A DNA stretch of 64,000 nt from Chryseobacterium panacisoli (GTDB taxonomy: Bacteria; Bacteroidota; Bacteroidia; Flavobacteriales; Weeksellaceae), in assembly GCF_008274625.1 (NCBI RefSeq), contig NZ_VTRU01000003.1:1-64000 (forward strand), given 5' to 3'. A program made the position numbers and the translations under genes. The notes below the pieces were generated by a model. The model had not been told where the DNA came from. It did not search any database and worked only from the letters and a program-made list of their open reading frames with translations. Positions within the stretch are counted from its first letter, which is position 1, and each line of letters starts with the position of its first letter. This document shows, piece after piece, positions 1-10,300 of this stretch.

Positions 1-62
1 GGATTCGAACCCAGGACCCATACATTAAAAGTGTATTGCTCTACCAGCTGAGCTACCGAGTC
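1..62 (-). tRNA. tRNA-Lys (anticodon TTT), 3' end cut by the window edge
   Basis: Read on the minus strand, the sequence begins with acceptor strand GACTCGG (62 to 56), then a D arm with GCTC/GAGC, an anticodon stem ATACA/TGTAT closing the loop CTTTTAA, and the T-arm motif GGTTCGAATCC at positions 11 to 1. The anticodon TTT (positions 29-27) reads lysine codons. The 3' acceptor strand lies outside the window. A strong promoter lies just upstream. Confidence 0.95.
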
Positions 63-105
63 GGCCACTTACTTTTTCAAGTTAATCCCTTTGTTTAAGG
101 GACTG

Positions 106-135
106 CAAAGATAGAAAAACAGCCTTAAATTCCAA
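106..135 (-). promoter_or_regulatory. Promoter of tRNA-Lys
   Basis: On the minus strand there is a TTG (135-133), 19 bases, then TATCTTTG (113-106). This fits the Bacteroidota housekeeping promoter (-33 TTG, -7 TAnnTTTG). A small CCCTT/AAGGG hairpin lies between it and the tRNA. Confidence 0.7.
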
Positions 136-336
136 ACTTTTCCAAGCCTTTTTACAATAAAATTCACAACCGAAAAGTCAAACACCTGTTTATAAATTAA
201 TTACGTTAATTATTTTTTTTCAATAAAATCTTAGGAATAATGGGAATTCCGGATAAACCAATTTTTTGGACATAAAAAATAAATATAACTTAGTTGCTAA
301 GACAGTTAATAAATAAGTCAATTAATGACTAAGATA

Positions 337-984
337 CTACCTATCATTTTCGGTAGGGAGGCAGAGCGTATTCTGGTATTCAAAAAGCGTAACGATAGTA
401 TCAACGGTTTCCTGCCCCAGGCGCTTTCCAATAAGGTAGAGGGCAGCATCAATTCCGGCTGTAATTCCTGCAGTGGTTATCAGCTGTCCCTGATCCAAAT
501 AACGTACATTCCGGATTACATTGGCTTCAGGATTGCGCTGTTCTAAAACATCCAGCAGCATACTATGAGTTGTGATATCGTGACCATCAAGGATACCAGT
601 TCCGGATAACAGCATACTTCCCGTACATACCGTAAATACAACAGTACCCCTATCATAATGATTTTTAATCCATTTCAGAACGGTTTCCCGGAAATCCTCA
701 TCCTGAATATATTTCATAATCTGTTCAGGGTTTGCACCGGGAATGACAATCATATCCGGCTTTGGACAGGTCTGTAAGTCATAAGTAGGAATAACAGTCA
801 TTGTATTTGCTTCTGTATATACGGCCTCTTTTGTTTTTCCGACTGTAAAGCAATAATAACTGTCAGGCTGTATGACATTTGCTTTAACAAAAACATCTAA
901 AGGACCGTTTAAATCAAGTACTTCCACCTGATCATAGACTAAAAATGCTACATTCATTGTTTCACTGTTTTGTATGTGTTTCAT
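337..984 (-). CDS. DJ-1/PfpI family protein
   Basis: A DJ-1/PfpI (glutamine amidotransferase-like) domain protein of about 215 residues. It has the opening strand NVAFLVYDQVEVLDLNGPLDVF, typical of the group, and the nucleophile elbow VFTVCTGSMLL with the expected reactive Cys. Members include isonitrile hydratases and stress glyoxalases/deglycases; the substrate cannot be told from sequence. I start at the ATG giving MKHIQNSET; upstream (1026) and downstream (957, MNVAFLV) ATGs are possible. It follows the GlxA-like gene on the same strand after about 100 bases and is probably cotranscribed and controlled by it. Confidence 0.85.
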   Translation of the reverse strand: MKHIQNSETMNVAFLVYDQVEVLDLNGPLDVFVKANVIQPDSYYCFTVGKTKEAVYTEANTMTVIPTYDLQTCPKPDMIVIPGANPEQIMKYIQDEDFRETVLKWIKNHYDRGTVVFTVCTGSMLLSGTGILDGHDITTHSMLLDVLEQRNPEANVIRNVRYLDQGQLITTAGITAGIDAALYLIGKRLGQETVDTIVTLFEYQNTLCLPTENDR

Positions 985-1089
985 AATTCTGTTATTTTTA
1001 AGATAATTATTTGGGGATAAAGGCATGACTATTCTTTACTGACAATTGATGATCATCAGTTTTATAGTAAACAAGCAAGGGAAAAACGA

Positions 1090-2091
1090 CTATTCTGTGC
1101 GCTTGAATGTTTTCCGGTATTGCGCCGGGGTAAGAGAAATATTTTTAAGGAATAAACGACGCAGCGAAACACCACTGTTAAAACCGCATTTATCAGCAAT
1201 GATCTCTATACTCATATCGGTATACTCAAGCATATTCCTGGCCTGATCCAGCCTCATTTTTTCCAGAAACCGACCAGGAGTTAATCCTGATTCTTTTACA
1301 AACACTCTGGAAAAATTGCGGGCGCTCATATTCAGAGATTCAGCAATGTATTCTACCGTTATCGTTTTCCCAAGTTTGTCTTTCAACAGATCGCGGACCT
1401 GTTTTGTAAAGGGAGACATTGTTTCATATTCCGGCAATGCATTTCCAAACTGAGACTGCATCCCGGGTCTTTTTAAATGCAGAACAAGGTGGCAGGCTAC
1501 TTCTGCTGCTAAAGCTTTACCAAAATCCTCTTCCAGGAGTGCCAATGCCAGATCCATTCCTGAAGAAACACCTCCTGAAGTATAAATGGGTTTGTCACAA
1601 ATAAAAAATGGATTAACATTAACCTCCAATTTGGGGTAAGATTTCCGCAGTACATCTGCAAATTTCCAATGGGTAGTCACTTGTCGCCCATCCAGCAGAC
1701 CTGCTTTGGCAAGTACAAATGCTCCCACGCATACTGATCCCAACCGCCTTATTTGTGATGTTATATTTTGAAGATAATAATAAACATCGGGACTGATCTC
1801 ATCCAATACGCTTAAGGCCGTACCAGCAACGAGTAAAGTATCTACAGGAAAGTCAATATCATAAATGGTATAACTGCATGACAACGGCATTCCGGAACCG
1901 GAACAGATTATCTTTTCTGATGTACCGGATACCAAATGAACATGATAGCCGGATTCTTCCCTTCCGCTGTTCAAAAAACGGTTTGCTGATGTAAAAACAT
2001 CCCACGGGCCGGCAATATCAAGCAGCTGCACCTGTGGCAATGCCAAAAGCACTATGTTTTTCTTCCCGGCATGTTCTGCTTCTTTCTTCAT
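1090..2091 (-). CDS. GlxA-family transcriptional regulator (DJ-1/PfpI domain plus AraC HTH)
   Basis: A 333-residue two-domain regulator. The N-terminal half is a DJ-1/PfpI-like fold (IVLLALPQVQLLDIAGPWDVF, with elbow GSVCVGAFVLAKAGLLDGR). The C-terminal ~100 residues are an AraC double helix-turn-helix (LGKTITVEYIAESLNMSARN, then MSIEIIADKCGFNSGVSLRR). Such proteins are ligand-responsive activators. The start at 2091 (MKKEAEHAG) follows an AGAACGAG ribosome-site-like stretch; the longer ATG at 2154 would add 21 poorly conserved residues. The adjacent downstream DJ-1 gene is its likely target, an inference from position. Confidence 0.9.
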   Translation of the reverse strand: MKKEAEHAGKKNIVLLALPQVQLLDIAGPWDVFTSANRFLNSGREESGYHVHLVSGTSEKIICSGSGMPLSCSYTIYDIDFPVDTLLVAGTALSVLDEISPDVYYYLQNITSQIRRLGSVCVGAFVLAKAGLLDGRQVTTHWKFADVLRKSYPKLEVNVNPFFICDKPIYTSGGVSSGMDLALALLEEDFGKALAAEVACHLVLHLKRPGMQSQFGNALPEYETMSPFTKQVRDLLKDKLGKTITVEYIAESLNMSARNFSRVFVKESGLTPGRFLEKMRLDQARNMLEYTDMSIEIIADKCGFNSGVSLRRLFLKNISLTPAQYRKTFKRTE

Positions 2092-2197
2092 ATCTCGTTC
2101 TGTATAAGTACAAATGTAGAGAGAAAGCTCTTTGTCTGCAATGACAAAAAACATACAGTTCCTGCCAAAATATTTTCATTTTTCTGCCATAACAAAA

Positions 2198-2221
2198 GAG
2201 ACTGCCTTATCAGGCAGTCTC
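2198..2221 (-). terminator. Terminator of the efflux operon
   Basis: A perfect 10-bp stem GAGACTGCCT/AGGCAGTCTC with a 4-base loop. On the minus strand it is followed by TTTTGTT. It lies 60 bases beyond the MFS stop codon. Confidence 0.8.
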
Positions 2222-2280
2222 AGCACTCTACTATAAAATCAGCTTAACAATCTATACTTTCAAAATATTAAAAATTTCCC

Positions 2281-3873
2281 TTAAGCTGGCGACAGTCTCC
2301 TGGACTTCAAATAAAGAGCCGTACGGTTCAGATAGGGGAAAAGAAAAATCAGTAACAGTGAAGCCGCAAGCAGCCACACCATCATTTCATAATAATCCAT
2401 AGCAAAACGGACATGATCCTGAACATTCATTCTTCCTACCAGCAGCTTATTGGCCGCTTTTACTGCCTTGTCTTCAGGAATTCCTCTGGAAATAAGTTTA
2501 GCGGTCTGCAGATGAAGAAAATTTTTGACCTCAGGATCCACAGCAGTTAAATGATCCTGAAAAGCATTATAATGGCGGCTTTTTTCAAACAATTCAAAAA
2601 AATTGATCAGCGCTATGCTGATGCAAAATCCCAGATACCGCACTGCCAAAGCCGTTGCTGCAGCTGAAGGGCCAATAACGGCAGGAACTGATGAAATAAT
2701 AAAAATAATCGTCGGAACCATAATCAATCCTACTCCCAGTCCCTGAAGAAATAACGGAGCATAATAATTAAACTCATCAGCCTGAACATCAAAAGAGTGA
2801 TACATTAATCCATGAAAAATCAACAGCATTAAAAATCCGGAGCCCCAGATATACCGTATATTTTTCTTTTGCAACACCATACAGCAGGCAATTATCACTC
2901 CCGCAACCAACCCTGCAAGGTTAAAAATATTTATATAGGAAATATGAAACGGGTCCAAATGCAGTTCCGATGCAAAATAACTGTTGACAATTCCAGATGC
3001 AAACCGGCAGATATACATCACAAAAAGGATCAGCAATCCTACTTTGAAATTTCTGTATTTAAAAATCCTCAGATCAATATAGGGTCTTTTAATGGCCAGC
3101 TGACGGAAAACGGATATTCCTCCCAAAACAACAATTCCTACAACACTTCCCAGAATCCGGTTATCTTCCAGCCAGTAATATTCCTGTCCAAAAATGGCAA
3201 TATATCCTATCAGCACCAATAGGGTACTGAAAAGCCCAAAGCTCTGCCAATCGAGCTTATACAGATGAAATCTCGCATGAGTTCTGTAATTGCTCATAGC
3301 AAGGGTGAGAAAAATAAGTCCTGGCAGATAAGAGAATATGGCCGTTTTATAGACAATATTAAAATTATAGGAATCAATAAGATCCGCAGTGATCAGGTTA
3401 TTAAATGGCAGTGCACAGATCAGGATTCCGAAGAATACTGAAAAGCTGATCTCCCTTCCTCTTTCACTGCTCAGTCTCGTAAAAATCAGAGTCAGTGAAA
3501 GATTCACGTTTCCTGCAAATAACATCCCCTGTATGAAACGCACCGGAAACAGGATATGAATTTCACGGGTAAAATAGCATATCAGACAGGCCAGAATCTG
3601 CAGTGTGGTAAACAGGAGAAAATATTCCTTGGCAGCCAGAAAGCTGAAAAACCGTCTTTCCAGACTGTAAAATCCCACATACCCTGCATAAAACAGTGCT
3701 ACAGAAAACTGAATATCCGCTGGTTCGCTCCCATAATATCCCGCTGCGGCATTCACATTAGCCAAAGGAAGAAAAAATATAATGATTCCCGGAAGAGTCA
3801 TCGAAAAGAGAATGATCTTAATCAGCCATTCCGGTGCCCATCTTTTGAAAAACGGCATTTGTCTTTTAGCCAT
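2281..3873 (-). CDS. MFS multidrug efflux transporter (EmrB/QacA-like)
   Basis: A 530-residue polytopic inner-membrane protein with about 12-14 hydrophobic helices, last gene of a TolC-HlyD-MFS operon. Such DHA2-type proton antiporters work with a membrane-fusion protein and an outer-membrane channel to expel drugs or fatty acids. I choose the ATG at 3873 (MAKRQMPFF) because it overlaps the HlyD stop in the translational-coupling string ATGGCTAA; the longer ATG at 3900 would overlap more. A charged loop of about 60 residues sits before the last helix. Substrate unknown. Terminates at the hairpin at 2198-2221. Confidence 0.9.
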   Translation of the reverse strand: MAKRQMPFFKRWAPEWLIKIILFSMTLPGIIIFFLPLANVNAAAGYYGSEPADIQFSVALFYAGYVGFYSLERRFFSFLAAKEYFLLFTTLQILACLICYFTREIHILFPVRFIQGMLFAGNVNLSLTLIFTRLSSERGREISFSVFFGILICALPFNNLITADLIDSYNFNIVYKTAIFSYLPGLIFLTLAMSNYRTHARFHLYKLDWQSFGLFSTLLVLIGYIAIFGQEYYWLEDNRILGSVVGIVVLGGISVFRQLAIKRPYIDLRIFKYRNFKVGLLILFVMYICRFASGIVNSYFASELHLDPFHISYINIFNLAGLVAGVIIACCMVLQKKNIRYIWGSGFLMLLIFHGLMYHSFDVQADEFNYYAPLFLQGLGVGLIMVPTIIFIISSVPAVIGPSAAATALAVRYLGFCISIALINFFELFEKSRHYNAFQDHLTAVDPEVKNFLHLQTAKLISRGIPEDKAVKAANKLLVGRMNVQDHVRFAMDYYEMMVWLLAASLLLIFLFPYLNRTALYLKSRRLSPA

Positions 3874-4930
3874 TAGAATGTTTTTTGTCGGCATATACAT
3901 TCACATTCATTCCCACTTTCAGCACATCAATATCTTTTCTTGTACCGTCTACTTTTATTCTCACAGGAATACGCTGTACAATCTTCACATAGTTCCCGGT
4001 AGAATTATCCGGTGGCAGCAGTGAAAAACTCGATCCGGTAGCCGGGGAAAGCGAGATAATAGTTCCTTTAAATTCTCTGTCAGGATAAGAATCTGCAACA
4101 ATTTTCACATGATCCCCGATATGCATATCCTTGATCTGTGTTTCCTTATAATTCGCAACCACCCATTTATCTGTTTCATTGTTGACGATAAATGCCAACG
4201 TTTCTCCGGCATCAATCATCTGCCCTGCTTCAACGGTTCTTCTCCCCATCCTTCCGTCATAGGCAGCGGTAACTGCGGTATAGCTTACATCCAGTTTGTG
4301 ACGGTCTAATAGTGCTTCCAGTCTTGCGATTTCTGCCAGAACAACTGTTTTTTCTGCCTGAATATCATTTATTTTTGATCTCGAAGCAGCATAATTATCC
4401 TGGGAAGATTTGTAATCACTTTCATTGACATCCAAAGCTGCTTTTACATCTTCAAGCCGCTGTTTTGTGGCAGATTCTTCATCATAGAGTTTTTTATACC
4501 TGTTATAGTCAAGCTTCTGCTTCCATACTTTTGCTTTATTGGCATCTACCTGAGCCATTGCTGCTGCAGCTTCCTTTTCTGTGGTTCCTGTATTGCTTTC
4601 CAGTACTTTCAGCTGGGCGCGGGCTTTCTGAAGAGCTGCCTGAGTCTGTTTTTGCTGAAGGATATATTCACGGTTATCTATAATCAGCAGTGTATCACCT
4701 TTTTTAACCTCCTGGTTTTCTTCAAATTTCACAGCTACGATGAACCCTCCGGCTCTTGAAATAATAGGATTTACATATTCCTGAACCTGCGCATCATTGG
4801 TCTGTTCATAAGCATAGTAATTTTTTAGAGTAAAGCCGCCCCATACAGCAAGTGCAGCAACAATTAAGACAGAAATCCATCCTGTGATCTTTGTGATCAG
4901 TCTGTCCGTTGGAGTATATTTTTTTTTCAT
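3866..4930 (-). CDS. HlyD/EmrA-family periplasmic adaptor (membrane fusion protein)
   Basis: A 354-residue adaptor with one N-terminal membrane anchor (residues ~14-34), a split biotinyl-lipoyl domain (VNPIISRAGGFIVAVKFEEN and, later, AYDGRMGRRTVEAGQMIDAG), a coiled-coil hairpin between the two halves, and a C-terminal beta-barrel. It would bridge the MFS pump and the TolC channel. The start at 4930 (MKKKYTPTDRL) lies 4 bases after the TolC stop codon; the ORF is open further upstream, but that part is TolC coding sequence in another frame. Confidence 0.92.
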   Translation of the reverse strand: MKKKYTPTDRLITKITGWISVLIVAALAVWGGFTLKNYYAYEQTNDAQVQEYVNPIISRAGGFIVAVKFEENQEVKKGDTLLIIDNREYILQQKQTQAALQKARAQLKVLESNTGTTEKEAAAAMAQVDANKAKVWKQKLDYNRYKKLYDEESATKQRLEDVKAALDVNESDYKSSQDNYAASRSKINDIQAEKTVVLAEIARLEALLDRHKLDVSYTAVTAAYDGRMGRRTVEAGQMIDAGETLAFIVNNETDKWVVANYKETQIKDMHIGDHVKIVADSYPDREFKGTIISLSPATGSSFSLLPPDNSTGNYVKIVQRIPVRIKVDGTRKDIDVLKVGMNVNVYADKKHSNG

Positions 4931-4934
4931 TGTA

Positions 4935-6257
4935 TTATAAAACGCCTGTAATATTTTGTAGTAAATAATAATTGTTCTGTGCCATAATTTTTGCTGCTTC
5001 CAGTTCAAATTTTGTCTGAAGAAGCTGTATATCTGCATCCAGCAGCTCTGTAATAAGAGAAGTCTGGCTGAAATAAGTATTCTTAATAATGCGTGCATTC
5101 TCTTTGGCCTGAGTGACATTGGCTTCTGCCACCTTTATCTGCTCAAGAGCTTCCTGATACCTCAGATAGGCTTCTTTCACCTGTTGCCTTACTTTATCTT
5201 CCGTATCCTTGTGTACCTCCTCTTCTTTTTCAAATTCCAGCTGTGCAGCTTTTACTTTATAGGTATTATGGTAAAGAGAAGAGATGGAAAAAGAGGCCTT
5301 GATTCCTACTATTCCCAAGGAATACCAATAGGGATTGTAGGGATAAAGAAAAATCTGCGGATTGGCATAGTAAAATTCACCGTACATCCCGATTTTAGGT
5401 CTTACATTGGCTTTTACCTGCTTCAGTTTGATCTTACTCAGTTCCGTCTGCTGTTCAGAGACATGATAATTGAAAGAGTGATCCAGTGCCAGTTTCAAAT
5501 AGCCGCTGTAAGGAGTGTTTTCATCCCATTGATTCAATGGTGCTTCAGGAATGACAATCTGTTCATCAGGAATACCGAGGATAATATTCAGTTTTTGTGT
5601 AGCAATAAGAATATCATTTTCAATGGTTACCAAAGCCATCTTCCGCTTTGAAAGTTCAAGTTCAATCCTTAAAACATCACTTTTTAAAACGACCCCGTTT
5701 TTATAAAGGGACTGAATTTCTTTAAGCTGTGTTTTCTGATCGGCAATATCCTGTTGTATAAGGTTCCTGAAAATTAAAGTTTTCTGAAGTTCAAGATAAA
5801 GAGCGGCTGTTTTGTAATGAATATCAGAAACCGACTGCTCTTTCTGGATGTCTTTAATTTTTTGAAGCGTCTGGTTTTCCTTAATTTTAAGATTTAGTTT
5901 GTTTCCGTTATAAATATTCAGATAAAAATCTGCTCCGGCACGATATAGCGTGTGAATGACTTCATGCTGGGTGGGTTTGGAAAAGATTCCGTTTTCATAG
6001 ATAGGAATGTTGGAGGCTTTTTCGGCAGAACCTTTAACTTCTATTTCCGGAAGCCGCTCTCTTTTCGCATCTTTTACTTCAGCTTCCGCAATGTCAAGAT
6101 TGATGGTATTGATTCTGATGTGGCGGCTGTTTTCTTCAGCTTTCTGCCATGCATCTTTTAAGGAGAGTCGTAGGGTATCCTTTGTTGGACTGCCTGTCTG
6201 AGCTGATATTGTGTAGGAAACTCCCAGCATCAGCAATCCGGCGACATAAATTTTCAT
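4935..6257 (-). CDS. TolC-family outer-membrane efflux protein
   Basis: A 440-residue outer-membrane channel with a signal peptide (MKIYVAGLLMLGVSYTISAQ) and two long alpha-helical repeats rich in E, K and Q (around 30-200 and 250-440), as in TolC trimers. First gene of the efflux operon, so its promoter controls all three. The start at 6257 puts the signal peptide at the N-terminus; the ATG at 6296 would add 13 polar residues. The divergent AraC gene 130 bases away is the likely regulator. Confidence 0.92.
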   Translation of the reverse strand: MKIYVAGLLMLGVSYTISAQTGSPTKDTLRLSLKDAWQKAEENSRHIRINTINLDIAEAEVKDAKRERLPEIEVKGSAEKASNIPIYENGIFSKPTQHEVIHTLYRAGADFYLNIYNGNKLNLKIKENQTLQKIKDIQKEQSVSDIHYKTAALYLELQKTLIFRNLIQQDIADQKTQLKEIQSLYKNGVVLKSDVLRIELELSKRKMALVTIENDILIATQKLNIILGIPDEQIVIPEAPLNQWDENTPYSGYLKLALDHSFNYHVSEQQTELSKIKLKQVKANVRPKIGMYGEFYYANPQIFLYPYNPYWYSLGIVGIKASFSISSLYHNTYKVKAAQLEFEKEEEVHKDTEDKVRQQVKEAYLRYQEALEQIKVAEANVTQAKENARIIKNTYFSQTSLITELLDADIQLLQTKFELEAAKIMAQNNYYLLQNITGVL

Positions 6258-6281
6258 TTGAATTTTTGAATTATTGCACTG

Positions 6282-6289
6282 CAAATTTA
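6282..6289 (-). promoter_or_regulatory. Candidate -7 element of the efflux operon
   Basis: Minus-strand TAAATTTG fits TAnnTTTG, 25 bases before the TolC start. No clear -33 TTG at the usual spacing, so activator dependence is possible. Confidence 0.4.
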
Positions 6290-6353
6290 TCCTCAATCTG
6301 GAAATTATATTTATCTAAAATAGTCAACTTTTACATGATTCCGGCCAAATGAT

Positions 6354-6361
6354 TATATTTG
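6354..6361 (+). promoter_or_regulatory. Candidate -7 element of the AraC regulator gene
   Basis: TATATTTG fits TAnnTTTG, 28 bases before the ATG at 6390. The -33 TTG is not evident. It shares a short divergent region with the efflux promoter. Confidence 0.45.
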
Positions 6362-6389
6362 CATTCTCCTTGGTATTTTATATTTTTTT

Positions 6390-7202
6390 ATGGGATTAAT
6401 TGCTGCACTACCTGATATTGATAAAGATGACAAAAGTGTATTTGTTATGCACGAAAAGTCAGAAAAACTGATTCCTTTCCACAAGCATACAAAAGGACAG
6501 CTAAGCTATGTAGAAGGTGGTATTGCCTATATTACGATCAACAACAGAACGTATGTGGTTCCGGCCCGGCACTTCTTCTGGATTCCGCAGGGATTGGAAC
6601 ATATTTTAGAAATCGGGCACTCCGCCACTGTTCTGCGCTCTCTTTATTTTTATGCTCATGATGACCTCTCAGATCCTTTCTACAGCAGACTGGGAATATA
6701 TCCGGCATCAGAACTGTTGATTCAGATGATCAAGTATACGGAAGTATGGGATGAAAAACATGTGACCGCAAAAGACGAAAACTTTGAATTTCTGGTGGCT
6801 TTAAAAAAAATCCTTCCAAAAACACATCAACAGCCTCTCCCCATCATTCTTCCAGCCACCCACAACAAACAGATGATGAAAATTGTATCTTATCTGGAAT
6901 GGAATATCGGGGAAAAACTTACTTTGGCCAATGTAAGCAACAGATTCGGACTGAGTGAACGCTCTATGTCACGGCTGTTCAAAGCAGATATGGATATTTC
7001 TTTTCTTCAATACCTGAAAACATTAAGAATCATCAAAGCTATTGAATTACTTTTAAATACAGACAAACCCATCAATGAAATTGCCGATGATGTAGGCTAC
7101 AGCTCAATCAGTGCCTTTAGTGACACTTTTCGCGAATTTACACAATCCAGACCTTCAGACCTTAGGAAGAGTAATAAACCTGTCCAAAACACACCAGGAT
7201 AA
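6390..7202 (+). CDS. AraC-family transcriptional regulator with cupin sensor domain
   Basis: A 270-residue regulator. Residues ~20-110 form a cupin-like sensing domain (HKHTKGQLSYVEGGIAYITI, WIPQGLEH). Residues ~165-262 are an AraC helix-turn-helix pair (LTLANVSNRFGLSERSMSRL, then INEIADDVGYSSISAFSDTF). Divergently transcribed from the TolC-HlyD-MFS operon, so it probably senses a pump substrate and controls the operon. That role is inferred from gene arrangement. Confidence 0.9.
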   Translation: MGLIAALPDIDKDDKSVFVMHEKSEKLIPFHKHTKGQLSYVEGGIAYITINNRTYVVPARHFFWIPQGLEHILEIGHSATVLRSLYFYAHDDLSDPFYSRLGIYPASELLIQMIKYTEVWDEKHVTAKDENFEFLVALKKILPKTHQQPLPIILPATHNKQMMKIVSYLEWNIGEKLTLANVSNRFGLSERSMSRLFKADMDISFLQYLKTLRIIKAIELLLNTDKPINEIADDVGYSSISAFSDTFREFTQSRPSDLRKSNKPVQNTPG

Positions 7203-7347
7203 AACAGCGTTCACCGGAAAAGATGATGCAGATAAAATATCAGTGAACATAGAGTGGAAAATAGCTGTGTTTGCTATGCCTCCGAATTTTGAAAATGATC
7301 TGCACCAACATATTTATTCTGACAATAACATCCTTTTCCCAAAAGCA

Positions 7348-7378
7348 AAAGCCCTTAAATACAATATTTAAAGGCTTT
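7348..7378. terminator. Bidirectional terminator between convergent genes
   Basis: A 14-bp stem AAAGCCCTTAAATA/TATTTAAAGGCTTT with one mismatch and a 3-base loop, lying between the convergent AraC and DUF2723 genes. Confidence 0.65.
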
Positions 7379-7390
7379 CTTACTTATAAT

Positions 7391-10300
7391 TTACTGTGTT
7401 GCTTTCATGAGGGCATCAGTAATTTCAATTTCCTTTTTTCTGGAATAAGCAGAATCAAAAGGTTCCATGACATTGAATAGATATTGATAAAAAGGGGCGA
7501 TCTGCCGTACATTTTCCGATTCTTTTATCGCTTTCTCTTTCCCCATTTGCTGCAGCCCTTTTATAAAAACACTGAATTTTTTATCAATCGGCTCCATTGA
7601 CTTTAGCAAATAGGCATATGCTTTTTCATTCCGTCCTAATGTTTTGTAGGCCTCTGTAACTGCTGAAACGACTAATGCATATTCCATTGGTTTTGCCCTC
7701 ATCTGTTTTCTGGCCGCTGCTTTAAATGCCGGAGAAAGATTTTGATAGTAGTCATATTCTTCAAATATTCCTTTCTTAAGGGTTTCTGCCAGCTGAAGGC
7801 CTTTCTGTTCCTGCCCCGCAACAATATATCCGGTTACCATTGAGCTTAATGACCGTGGATCGTTGTACTTCTCCACCGGGATTTCTTTTGCTGCAAGATC
7901 CAGCAGTTCTAATGCCTTAGCTTTCTGGCCGCTTGTCACAAGTGCCGATACAGCTCTGCTTACCGACATTCTGTAGCTTAAAATATTAGAAGTAGCCGTT
8001 TCATTATAATAAATGCTGAGGTCTTTAAAATTCCCCCACCTGAAGTTTTTCACCACCTGATAAAGAGAATTGGCATCTACCCTTCCTTTATCTCCATCCG
8101 GACTCTGAGGCGTACGAATAGGAACCAGTCTGTAGCTGAAACCATCAAACTGCAGATATTCATCAAGATAAAAAATATTTTCACTGTCATACATTCCGCC
8201 AGATGAGAAATTAATGGGACGTTTCCAGTCGAAATTGGCCAGCATATCCAGCATCATCAGATTGCTTTTGTAAAGGGTATTGGCTTCATAACTGATCATA
8301 ATCTGATCTACCGCCTTAGAAAGATCAGCGTGATTGATGATCCCTGATTTTACAGCATTTTCCTTATTTACCGGAAGTATAAATTTACTTACCGGAAGAA
8401 TATTATATTTTTCATACTGCTTTTCCCCGAAATACATCTTCAGCAATTCATCTTTTTCGGATGATTTAAGTTTAAGGAACTTCATAGCATCTTTCACCGT
8501 CAGCGAATCCTGGGTAAGATATTTTCTGAACTCCTGGAAAGCCGTGTCTGGTGCCCCCTGTTCTTTCAACATCTGGAAAAAGCCTTCCCAATCTTCTTTC
8601 TTCATCATATAAACCTGATCGTTGACACCATCTCTGTACTCTTCGTGAGTGAGCTCTCCCGGAATTCCTTTGGCATTGTATGTTCTTCTTTTGACCTGAT
8701 CTATATTCCATGGAGTGGCTAAAAGCGTAAAATTAACCGTTTTCACATCATCCCTGAATCTTTCTGTCTCCTGAATTGCCCATACGGGAAAAGTATCATT
8801 ATCACCATAAATGAAAAGAATATCATCTTTGGGCAGCGAACGTAAGAATGAATAGGCATAATCACGGGCTGCTGTCTTTTTACTCCGGTCGTGCGAGGTA
8901 TAATTCTGGAATCCCATCATAAAAGGAATTCCCAACAACACGACTCCCAAGATAATGTTGACTGCATTAGATTTAAGTTTAGACTGAATCAGCCAAAGTA
9001 CAGCTCCTGCTCCCAGGCCAATCCAGATGGCAAAGGCATAGAATGAACCTACCATTGCATAGTCTCTTTCTCTTACTTCAAATGGCTTTACCCCGGTATA
9101 GAAGACAATTCCCATACTTGTAAGAACAAACAGCGACAGGATAGCATAAAATCGCCCGAAATCCCTGTTCAGCTGAAAAAAGAAACCGATAAGTCCTAAA
9201 ATCAATGGCAGAAAGAAAAATTTGACGGTACTTTCATTTTTAAATTTAGCAGGCATATGATCCTGATCACCTAGCAAAGCATTATCAATAAAGGAAAATC
9301 CTGAGATCCAGTTGCCATTGGTATTTTCCATATGTCCCTCAAGATCGTTCTGTCTTCCTACGAAATTCCACATCAGGTACCGGACAAAGTAGTATCCGTT
9401 CTGGAAAGAGATGAAATACTCCATATTCTGAGCAAAGGAAGGCCGTTGTACCTTAATAAGATCATAGGGTTTTACTTTCAGGTAATCTTCTGCGGTAATG
9501 GAATCTCCTTCATATTTCGCTCTCAGTTCATCAAAAATCCTTTTGGCTTCCGGATTATCTGCTACCTCTTCATTATCATAATTGAAGGTGAAATCAGGAG
9601 CGCCATATAAGGCAATATAATTGGCAGTAACCTCTTTATCCTCATTGAACATTCTCGGCATGAAACTGATATGTGATTTATTAAATACATAATTAAATCG
9701 TTCCCCGGTTTTTCTATAGGTTCCTGTTTTTTCATCTTTTTCGTAAATTTCTCCTGTCACATCTCTTTTGTAACTCCCGTCTTCATCTTTTTCCAAACCG
9801 TTTCTGTCGAGAAATGCAGTGTAGTTCTGTCCATAAATGGTTGGCCAGTCACCATATTGTACCCTGTTATAATAATCTCTCATACCTATTGCGGTATCCG
9901 GATCATTAAGGTTCATCGGCGGATTGGCATTTGCCCTGATGGGAATCACCAGCCAGCAGGAGAAACCGATCATCATATACACCAAAGATAAAACGATGGT
10001 CTGATAAACTTTTCTTTTTGTTTTCCTCGCATATTTAATCAGGAAATAACTGATTGCTGTCATAAGAACAAACGCCACAATTGTCCCTGAATGGAAAGGA
10101 AGTCCCAGCCCGTTCACAAAGAAAATCTCAAGTTTTCCAAACATTGTCATCACTAAAGGGAAGATAATCTTGAATACAAAAGCAAGAATCCCTAATGTAA
10201 TCAGATTGGCAGTCATGAAACTCTTCCATGAAAAAGTATAGTTACGGGCATAATATACCAGACATATGGCAGGAATAGCCAGCATACACATCATATGCAC

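Noticed and set aside
5184..5651. 155-codon plus-strand ORF
   Set aside because: Antisense to TolC coding sequence; no family features.
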